Assembly (NCBI GenBank): GCA_002438865.1
Contig: DJRJ01000030.1
Span: 1 to 5,227, forward strand
Reading direction: 5' to 3'
Source of the DNA: Clostridiales bacterium UBA6363
GTDB lineage: Bacteria > Bacillota > Clostridia > UBA1381
Length of the DNA stretch: 5,227 nucleotides
Within the stretch, counting starts at the first letter, position 1, and each line of letters begins with the position of its first letter. The notes beneath the pieces were generated by a model that saw only the letters and a program-made list of their open reading frames with translations, had not been told where the DNA came from and made no database searches. Below are positions 1 through 4,511 of the stretch, one piece after another. Position numbers and translations under genes: made by a program.

Positions 1-3
1 GTA

Positions 4-28
4 GGGGACGATGCCCTTCATCGTCCCT
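4..28. repeat. Palindromic hairpin at window edge: terminator or dispersed repeat
   Basis: GGGACGATG at 5-13 is exactly complementary to CATCGTCCC at 19-27, with a 5-base loop (14-18). A G-T wobble at 4/28 can extend the stem. It lies about 40 bases past the stop of the large membrane-protein gene, so it may end that transcript on the minus strand. Its minus-strand 3' flank, where a T-run would be, is outside the window. The leading GTAGGGG and the near-perfect palindrome also resemble the short dispersed palindromes of many Clostridia genomes. Only a genome-wide search would separate the two readings. Confidence 0.6.
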
Positions 29-68
29 AATTTATATGTTTTATGCATAACGTGCGGTATGGGCAATT

Positions 69-2150
69 TTATTCGGTCAGGCGGCATTTAAGGACTGCTC
101 TTACTCCCTTTTTATTCTTTACATTCGTGTGAAGAATAAATCCGTTGCTTTTCATATAGCGCTCCATATAGCTGTTGCTTCCGTAGGGGCAGAGTACCCA
201 GTATGAGCCGTTGCTGTCGGTTTTGCTAAGCATATCGGGCGTGGGGATAAACACTTTATCCTCGACATAACAGCGGTACGCCGTTTCCGATAAATCGTTG
301 ACCGTCTTTTTTGTAAAATTCCAATAATGCGCATGGTCGCCCGACACGGCAAGGTTTCTGTCATCATACGATAAAAGCACCTCGTTTACGACAGGCTCTA
401 TTTTATTTTTTTCGGCGTCGGTAAACTCTTTAAGAAATTCACCGTTGAGCCATGCTCTCAAATCCGACTTTTCCCAGTTGTTGCTACTGTCGTCAAAGCT
501 CATTTCGTTTATGCATTTCTTTGTGATAAGGATAACGCTGTTATCGTTCTCCTGCGACAGCACCTCCCACTTTATCGGATTTCCGTTATATGTTCCGAAT
601 GACACCACCTGTTTCGGGGGCGATACATAAAACACCATAACAACCGCCGCCACAGCTGCGGAACAGGCGATTATCCTGCCCCTTGACATATTGAACATTC
701 CTATAAGCAGTACGGCAAAGAGAATATCATTACAGGTTGTAAACAAGCACATATGCTTTGCCAGATCCGCCTCGCCGTTTCCGATTATCGGCAATACCAT
801 ATTTATCCAAAGTCCCAGTATAAGCACGTTTGCACCGCACAGCATATACAGCCTGTTCGGTATTTCCAGTTTGCGCCTGCGTATAAGGAATATATCCACA
901 AGTATAATATACACGCTCAATGCGGCAAATATAATATATGTCACAAGCGGACTGTAGAGGAATTTCATAGCAATACGGATATTGCTCCATGCGCTCCACC
1001 GTTCCGTTGTTTCCATTATCTCGGTTTTTGAGTTGCCGAGTCCCGGCGGACGTATATACGCCGAGTTCTCGATTGCGGTGTTAAGCTCCTTAAAGAGCCT
1101 GCCCGGGTGACGGATATAGAAAAACAATATATCCGTTTTGGAAACCTTATCGTAAAACTTTTCCTTAAAGCTCTCCGAATTGATGTCGAGCGGATAGTCC
1201 GAGCCGTCCATATATGCGTGAGTGTTCATAAGCACCGCATAATCCGGCGATGTGCCAAGCTCCTCCAAATCCTTTTCGGGCGTTTCGCTCTCCTTTATAA
1301 CCCCGAAAAACACCGACTGATACGTTGTATCGTTCTGCATCCAATCGGGTATGGAAACGTAAAGATTTATCATAAACCCAACCGACACAACCGCCGATAT
1401 AACCACCGCCGCTTTGAAAAACCTGTCCTTGCGCAAAATCATAATTACCGCCGCAAGCAGGCTCACTATAATCGAGAACGGAATATTCACAAGCTTTGAA
1501 CCGGCGAACATATACAATACCGCATAAAAGTACACAACTTTCGGCACGCTTGGGCGCTTGTAAATCATAAGTCCTGCTGAAATGAGCATCATAAGCGACA
1601 CATACTGCAAAGGCTCGCCGTAAAACGAATTGAAGTACAAAAGATACCCCGAATCGCAGAACATCACCAAAAACAATATCAGCACCGCTATGCGCTGAGA
1701 TCGCTTGAAATCCGCAAAAAAGGTGAATATTCCCCATGCGGCAAGCGCAAGCAGAAAGATGTATATCGCCGCCAGGTAGAATATATCGTACGAGGTTTCG
1801 TCACGGTGAAAAACCGTATTGCTTACAAGATTTAAAACCTTTGAAAGCTTTATCACCATAAAGTGCGGCGATGAATATATTTCGTTTTCCTTATTTGTTT
1901 CGCAGACCGACTTTACCTTTTCCGAAAAGGTACTGCCCGAAACGGTCATTTTGTAATCCTCTTTAAAGAGGTAGTAATGATCGGTATCGTCCGCATATTT
2001 CAGATTATTACCCAAAAGCACACGTCTGAAATCGCCGTTATCGCTCAGACCCACGTTATCGCCCAGATACAGCACCGAAAACGACAGTATTATTACCAGA
2101 AGTGCGCCTATTATCGGATATATTCTGCTTTTTCGGCTGACAGAATTCAA
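69..2150 (-). CDS. Polytopic membrane protein (GT-C glycosyltransferase-like?) with C-terminal DUF6273-like domain
   Basis: The protein has 693 residues. The only start with a good ribosome site is TTG at 2150, preceded by AGGAGG with an 8-base gap. Visible hydrophobic segments lie near residues 12-30, 124-145, 153-173, 180-197, 205-239 (probably two), 246-264, 400-423, 434-456, 466-486 and 492-509. Two large polar loops (31-120 and 265-395) separate them. The first loop begins with an acidic SDNGDF motif (36-41), and FNSFYGEP sits at 173-180. A polytopic core with an acidic first outer loop is reminiscent of GT-C lipid-linked sugar transferases such as WsfD-like S-layer glycan enzymes, but this is a guess by architecture. 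Residues about 515-693 look like DUF6273: FGTYNGNPIKWEVL (518-531), a WEKSDLRAWLNGEFL block (559-573), and GVRAVL (682-687) near the end. This domain probably faces outside. Substrate and role are unknown. A hairpin separates the gene from the S1 gene, so it is probably its own unit. Confidence 0.85.
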   Translation of the reverse strand: MNSVSRKSRIYPIIGALLVIILSFSVLYLGDNVGLSDNGDFRRVLLGNNLKYADDTDHYYLFKEDYKMTVSGSTFSEKVKSVCETNKENEIYSSPHFMVIKLSKVLNLVSNTVFHRDETSYDIFYLAAIYIFLLALAAWGIFTFFADFKRSQRIAVLILFLVMFCDSGYLLYFNSFYGEPLQYVSLMMLISAGLMIYKRPSVPKVVYFYAVLYMFAGSKLVNIPFSIIVSLLAAVIMILRKDRFFKAAVVISAVVSVGFMINLYVSIPDWMQNDTTYQSVFFGVIKESETPEKDLEELGTSPDYAVLMNTHAYMDGSDYPLDINSESFKEKFYDKVSKTDILFFYIRHPGRLFKELNTAIENSAYIRPPGLGNSKTEIMETTERWSAWSNIRIAMKFLYSPLVTYIIFAALSVYIILVDIFLIRRRKLEIPNRLYMLCGANVLILGLWINMVLPIIGNGEADLAKHMCLFTTCNDILFAVLLIGMFNMSRGRIIACSAAVAAVVMVFYVSPPKQVVSFGTYNGNPIKWEVLSQENDNSVILITKKCINEMSFDDSSNNWEKSDLRAWLNGEFLKEFTDAEKNKIEPVVNEVLLSYDDRNLAVSGDHAHYWNFTKKTVNDLSETAYRCYVEDKVFIPTPDMLSKTDSNGSYWVLCPYGSNSYMERYMKSNGFILHTNVKNKKGVRAVLKCRLTE

Positions 2151-2158
2151 TAATTCTT

Positions 2159-2164
2159 CCTCCT
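2159..2164 (-). promoter_or_regulatory. Shine-Dalgarno site fixing the TTG start of the membrane-protein gene
   Basis: The minus strand reads AGGAGG here, 8 bases before TTG (2150-2148). No ATG or GTG in this frame has comparable support nearby, so the non-ATG start is accepted. Confidence 0.85.
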
Positions 2165-2190
2165 ATATTTATTCCTTTAACAGACAAATA

Positions 2191-2211
2191 GGCGGAAAAT
2201 GAATTTCCGCC
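2191..2211 (-). terminator. Probable terminator after the yabP-yabQ-divIC-S1 operon
   Basis: GGCGGAAA at 2191-2198 pairs perfectly with TTTCCGCC at 2204-2211 around a 5-base loop. It lies 16 bases past the stop of the S1 gene. On the minus strand the stem is followed by TATTTGTCTGTT, which is T-rich but not a clean T-run, so termination may be partial. The placement between two genes that look functionally unrelated supports the call. Confidence 0.6.
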
Positions 2212-2227
2212 CATTAATTATTCATAT

Positions 2228-2680
2228 TTAAAACGAAAATCCGCCCTTGCGGCTGTAGCCGCCGGAACGCTTTGAGTCGGCGTTTTTCTTTAACGCCTGT
2301 ATTTTTTCGTCACTGTCCTGCTTAAATTTTGAAAGCTTATCCTCAAACGACAAATTCTCGTCCGATTTCGTAAACAAATCCACATCCGCCGGGCATACAC
2401 GCTTGTTCTGCTCACGGGTGTGTTCTCTTTTTATGCGGGGTTTTTCTTTTTCCGCAGCTTTTTTAATTGACAGATTTATTCTGCCGTTCTCATCGATTTT
2501 TATTACCTTCACACGAACGCTGTCGCCGATTTTAAGGCGGTCGTTTATATCTTTAACGTAATCGGCCGACACCTCCGATATATGTACAAGCCCCGACTGA
2601 TTATCGCCGATGCTCACGAATGCGCCGAACGGCATTATGCTTACTACTTTTCCGTCTAATATGCTGCCTACTGAAACCAT
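2228..2680 (-). CDS. yabR: S1-domain RNA-binding protein, YabR-like
   Basis: This is a 150-residue protein with one N-terminal S1 (OB-fold) RNA-binding domain at residues about 4-72. It shows the typical GxxxxGKVxxIxPFGAFVxI opening, the SGLVHISEVS strand, and KIGDSVRVKVIKID followed by GRINLSIK. The tail is charged and low in complexity, with FEDKLSKFKQDSDEKIQALKK and a Gly/Arg/Lys-rich end (about 136-150), both typical of clostridial homologues. Single-S1 proteins of this family associate with ribosomes or mRNA and act in translation or stress control; the exact role here is not visible. The start is the ATG at 2680. An upstream in-frame ATG at 2725 would overlap divIC and add 15 residues without S1 character. 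AGGGGG at 2700-2695 lies 14 bases upstream, a rather long gap. The 25-base distance from divIC implies co-transcription. Confidence 0.9.
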   Translation of the reverse strand: MVSVGSILDGKVVSIMPFGAFVSIGDNQSGLVHISEVSADYVKDINDRLKIGDSVRVKVIKIDENGRINLSIKKAAEKEKPRIKREHTREQNKRVCPADVDLFTKSDENLSFEDKLSKFKQDSDEKIQALKKNADSKRSGGYSRKGGFSF

Positions 2681-2705
2681 CTTTTCTTTTTTATCCCCCT
2701 GCAAA

Positions 2706-3020
2706 TTACTGTCCCTCCGATACATCTATGAAAATTTTCGCATTGCTCTTTACCAGTCCGAGTTTTTCCGATGCGATTTTTTCTATGTATTCGTCGGTAT
2801 CCACCTTATCCTTCAGTTCGTCAATTTCCTTTTGACGTGTACCCTCATATTCAATCTTCTCCTGCAGAGAAGCTATGTCCTGTTTATTCTTATGTATCTG
2901 CGGAAGCTGCATAACTCCCCGAAGCATCATCGTACCGGCAACGGCAACCACCGCCCAGAACATAATGGCACGTTTATTTTTCCTGTAAAAGCTTATTACC
3001 TTTTCTTTTATCTCGTTCAT
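2706..3020 (-). CDS. divIC: Septum formation initiator DivIC (FtsB/DivIC family)
   Basis: The protein has 104 residues, the usual family size. A short basic cytoplasmic N-terminus (1-18) leads to one membrane segment (about 19-37). A coiled coil (about 42-74, rich in Gln, Lys and Glu) follows, then the signature segment DEYIEKIASEKLGLVKSNA (76-94) ending in a short beta-strand-like KIFIDV. DivIC is a bitopic divisome protein. With FtsL and DivIB (FtsQ) it forms the extracytoplasmic complex that activates septal peptidoglycan synthesis at mid-cell. The ATG at 3020 has GGGAAGG about 9 bases upstream, located inside yabQ. The first 47 bases of the gene overlap the end of yabQ, so the two are probably translationally linked. 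The gene sits between yabQ and the S1 gene, exactly as in Bacillus subtilis. Confidence 0.95.
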   Translation of the reverse strand: MNEIKEKVISFYRKNKRAIMFWAVVAVAGTMMLRGVMQLPQIHKNKQDIASLQEKIEYEGTRQKEIDELKDKVDTDEYIEKIASEKLGLVKSNAKIFIDVSEGQ

Positions 3021-3453
3021 TTTTTATGACCTTCCCATCGTCACATTTTTTACTGCGGCGGACAAGCCGCAGATATAAAGGCACTAATAGAATTTTATAC
3101 AAAAATCGCAGCGGTGTCAAGAGTATTTGCGAAATAAAATGAAGAAATTTAAAAATATTTTTAAAAATCACCGTAAAAATCCTCAAAAACACCTTTTGCA
3201 GCAATAATATGTACAAAATTGCACCTATCGCAAAGCCCAGAATTTCAAACAGGCGCAGTTCGCCGCTGCCGAAAATCCACAGGCATTTCCACACCGCAAA
3301 CGCCGTAACGGCACAAAAACAAATATCCTCCGCCGCAGTCATAAGCGCACCGTTTTTACCGGCGGCACGCATGGCACGGAACACATCAAAAAGCATTGCC
3401 GAAAAAGCGCCGCACAAAGTCAGGGCGATAAGCGCATATATTCCGCTGTTCAT
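2974..3453 (-). CDS. yabQ: Spore cortex biosynthesis membrane protein YabQ
   Basis: The protein has 159 residues. The N-terminal half carries hydrophobic segments near 2-21, 42-60 and 68-89. Family landmarks are visible: GAFSAMLFDVFRAMR (15-29), AEDICFCAV (41-49), and GELRLFEILGFAIGAILY (64-81). A further hydrophobic or amphipathic stretch covers about 92-130. A strongly basic, hydrophilic tail (132-159) is probably cytoplasmic. In B. subtilis YabQ is a mother-cell protein of the membranes around the forespore and is needed for cortex formation; its biochemical activity is not established. The start ATG (3453) overlaps the yabP stop as ATGA, which favours translational coupling. The upstream ribosome site is weak, which fits coupling. 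The last 47 bases overlap divIC. Confidence 0.92.
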   Translation of the reverse strand: MNSGIYALIALTLCGAFSAMLFDVFRAMRAAGKNGALMTAAEDICFCAVTAFAVWKCLWIFGSGELRLFEILGFAIGAILYILLLQKVFLRIFTVIFKNIFKFLHFISQILLTPLRFLYKILLVPLYLRLVRRSKKCDDGKVIKNERDKRKGNKLLQEK

Positions 3454-3728
3454 TTAAAAAGACCGCCGAACATTCCCGTACCCTTATCACGGCGGTTTAC
3501 GTACTCGAGAAGCTGTACCTCGCCCGTAACATCAAGATTTCCCGAATCGGTATTGAGCTTATTTATATTAAGCCCCTTTCCCTTTATCACAAGCGTACCC
3601 ATATTGGTTTTAAGGTCAACTCTGTCATCATTGAAGCTTATAACGTCCGTTACGCCCGTAAGCGACATTTTGTTTCTGTTTGACAATGTTATTTCGTGGT
3701 CGGTTATTATTTTTTTAATCTCAGACAT
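3450..3728 (-). CDS. yabP: Sporulation protein YabP (YabP/YqfC family)
   Basis: The protein has 92 residues, the family's normal length, with no signal peptide or membrane segment. Typical features are HEITLSNRNKMSLTGVTDVISF (11-32), a repeated short beta-strand pattern (DRVDLKTNMGTLVIKGKGLNI, 35-55), LNTDSGNLDVTG (58-69), and a Gly/Phe-rich end. In B. subtilis yabP is a sigma-E (mother cell) sporulation gene co-transcribed with yabQ; its molecular role is unknown. The ATG at 3728 is preceded by AAAGGA with an 11-base gap. The TGA stop overlaps the yabQ ATG by 4 bases. The gene follows rqcP after 49 bases. A weak sigma-E-like promoter can be drawn across that gap (see separate entry). Confidence 0.95.
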   Translation of the reverse strand: MSEIKKIITDHEITLSNRNKMSLTGVTDVISFNDDRVDLKTNMGTLVIKGKGLNINKLNTDSGNLDVTGEVQLLEYVNRRDKGTGMFGGLFK

Positions 3729-3752
3729 ATTGCAATCATTCCTTTCCGTATC

Positions 3753-3780
3753 AATATATGCCCGAGATACGCCTTTATTA
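3753..3780 (-). promoter_or_regulatory. Weak sigma-E-like promoter candidate for yabP-yabQ
   Basis: On the minus strand TAATAAA (3780-3774) and CATATATT (3760-3753) are 13 bases apart. Against the B. subtilis sigma-E consensus as I recall it (KMATATT, 13-15 bases, CATACAMT) they match 5 of 7 and 6 of 8 positions. The predicted start of transcription would fall at or very near the ribosome site (about 3747), which is tight. AT-rich matches of this quality can occur by chance. The support is mainly that yabP is sigma-E-controlled in Bacillus. Confidence 0.25.
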
Positions 3781-4017
3781 CAGGATTTTGTACAGCGTGG
3801 GTGCGTCGTTTTTCAGCACATGCTCCGCAATTTGGCACACCTGCACCTTTGTTATGCGCTCGCCCATTCTGATTTCTATAATATCGTTTTCCTTTACGTC
3901 ATACGACGCCTTCACGACCTTGCCGTTTACCGTTATACGTCCCTGATCGCACGCCTCGTTTGCAACCGAACGGCGTTTTATAAGGCGTGTTATTTTAAGA
4001 TATTTATCTATTCTCAT
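3778..4017 (-). CDS. rqcP: S4-domain ribosome quality-control factor RqcP (YabO/HslR family)
   Basis: The protein has 79 residues and is almost entirely an S4 RNA-binding domain. It shows MRIDKYLKITRLIKRRSVAN (1-20), then CDQGRITVNGKVVKASYDVK (22-41), with the basic helix and GRITVNG turn typical of S4 proteins. A short C-terminal extension follows. In B. subtilis RqcP (YabO) binds the 50S subunit carrying a peptidyl-tRNA. There it helps RqcH add C-terminal alanine tails to stalled nascent chains, marking them for degradation. The ATG at 4017 is chosen because AAAGGA stands 7 bases upstream. The in-frame TTG at 4023 is only one base from that site and is rejected. The gene starts just after the hup terminator, with no room for an ordinary promoter between them. 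Expression therefore probably depends on readthrough from hup or on a promoter inside hup. Confidence 0.94.
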   Translation of the reverse strand: MRIDKYLKITRLIKRRSVANEACDQGRITVNGKVVKASYDVKENDIIEIRMGERITKVQVCQIAEHVLKNDAPTLYKIL

Positions 4018-4024
4018 ACCCAAT

Positions 4025-4030
4025 TCCTTT
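4025..4030 (-). promoter_or_regulatory. Ribosome binding site deciding the rqcP start
   Basis: The minus strand reads AAAGGA, 7 bases before ATG (4017-4015) but one base before the in-frame TTG (4023-4021). The spacing selects the ATG. Confidence 0.8.
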
Positions 4031-4034
4031 CGCC

Positions 4035-4081
4035 GAAAAAATAAAGCTGCCGCAAAGCGAAATTCGCTTTACCGCAGCTTT
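4035..4081 (-). terminator. Intrinsic terminator of hup, directly upstream of rqcP
   Basis: The outer stem AAAGCTGC (4043-4050) pairs with GCAGCTTT (4074-4081). The inner stem AAAGCG (4054-4059) pairs with CGCTTT (4065-4070), extendable by an A-T pair. The stems are joined by a 3x3 internal loop with one possible G-C pair. On the minus strand the stem runs into TTTATTTTTTC, a convincing T-run. It begins 15 bases after the hup stop codon. Confidence 0.88.
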
Positions 4082-4096
4082 TCTTTCGTAAACAAA

Positions 4097-4372
4097 TTAC
4101 TTATTTACAACGTCCTTTAAAGCCTTACCTGCTTTAAATGCGGGAACCTTTGATGCAGCAATTTTGATAACTTCGCCCGTGCGGGGATTTTTACCTGTTC
4201 TTGCGTCTCTTGTTCTTACTTCAAATGTTCCGAAACCAACGAGCTGAACCTTGTCGCCTTCAACCAATGCTTCTGTGATTGCTGCTGTAAAAGCGCTGAC
4301 AGCCTTTTCAGCATCTTTCTTTGTTAATTCTGCTTTCTGAGCTACTGCTGCAACTAAATCTGTCTTGTTCAT
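4097..4372 (-). CDS. hup: Nucleoid DNA-binding protein HU
   Basis: The protein has 91 residues, full length for HU. The N-terminal helices (about 3-38) form the dimer body. The family signature [21 protein letters not shown] spans 46-66. The DNA-binding beta-arm contains the conserved NPRTG (62-66) with the intercalating proline at 63, and the C-terminal helix is [15 protein letters not shown] dimers bend and compact DNA without strict sequence specificity; in Firmicutes it is usually the main, essential nucleoid protein. The start ATG (4372) has a perfect AGGAGG 8 bases upstream. A near-consensus promoter and a strong terminator frame the gene, so it forms its own strongly expressed unit. 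All 16 alanine codons are GCA or GCT, unlike the GCG-rich neighbouring mazG, as expected for a highly expressed gene. It is named by family; IHF is unlikely in Clostridia. Confidence 0.97.
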   Translation of the reverse strand: MNKTDLVAAVAQKAELTKKDAEKAVSAFTAAITEALVEGDKVQLVGFGTFEVRTRDARTGKNPRTGEVIKIAASKVPAFKAGKALKDVVNK

Positions 4373-4380
4373 TTCTTTTT

Positions 4381-4386
4381 CCTCCT
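4381..4386 (-). promoter_or_regulatory. Strong Shine-Dalgarno site of hup
   Basis: The minus strand reads AGGAGG with an 8-base purine-rich gap to the ATG, the strongest ribosome site in the window apart from that of the membrane-protein gene. Confidence 0.85.
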
Positions 4387-4441
4387 AAGATATAATTTAA
4401 AATTCCGGATAGTAAAATACCCGAAACTCCCTATACTACTA

Positions 4442-4473
4442 TGACATTTTAATACAAACAAGCCGAAATGTCA
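4442..4473. repeat. 8-bp inverted repeat spanning the hup promoter, possible operator
   Basis: TGACATTT (4442-4449) and AAATGTCA (4466-4473) are perfect inverted copies 24 bases apart centre to centre. One arm covers most of the -35 box and the other most of the -10 box. The arrangement could be an operator for a dimeric regulator. It could also arise partly because both arms must contain promoter elements. Confidence 0.4.
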
Positions 4474-4474
4474 A
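4446..4474 (-). promoter_or_regulatory. Sigma-A promoter of hup
   Basis: The minus strand has a perfect -35 box TTGACA (4474-4469), a 17-base spacer, and a -10 box TAAAAT (4451-4446, five of six consensus bases). Transcription should start near 4439, giving a leader of roughly 67 bases before the hup ATG. The region between mazG and hup (139 bases) holds no other gene. No clear terminator is visible after mazG, so readthrough into hup is also possible. Confidence 0.85.
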
Positions 4475-4511
4475 GCTTTTATTTACAAATTTTACGTTTT
4501 GACCCGTTTTT

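Noticed and set aside
1165..1737. 190-codon open frame inside the membrane-protein gene, same strand
   Set aside because: It is an out-of-frame shadow of the large gene. The translation is rich in Cys, Arg and Gly with no domain character.
2681..2725. Longer S1 protein starting at an ATG at 2725
   Set aside because: It would overlap divIC by 20 bases. The added 15 residues are not part of the S1 fold, and an AGGGGG site lies between this ATG and the family-conserved MVSVG start.
4018..4023. TTG start for rqcP six bases upstream
   Set aside because: It is one base from the ribosome site. The ATG has 7-base spacing and gives the standard MRIDKYLK N-terminus.
3553..4044. 163-codon plus-strand open frame across yabP and rqcP
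   Set aside because: It is antisense to two well-supported genes, spans their intergenic region, and has no recognisable family.
4387..4440. Structured leader or riboswitch in the hup 5' region
   Set aside because: Only a weak 6-bp stem with a G-U pair can be drawn (CGGGTA with TATCCG). It has no T-run or known riboswitch core.
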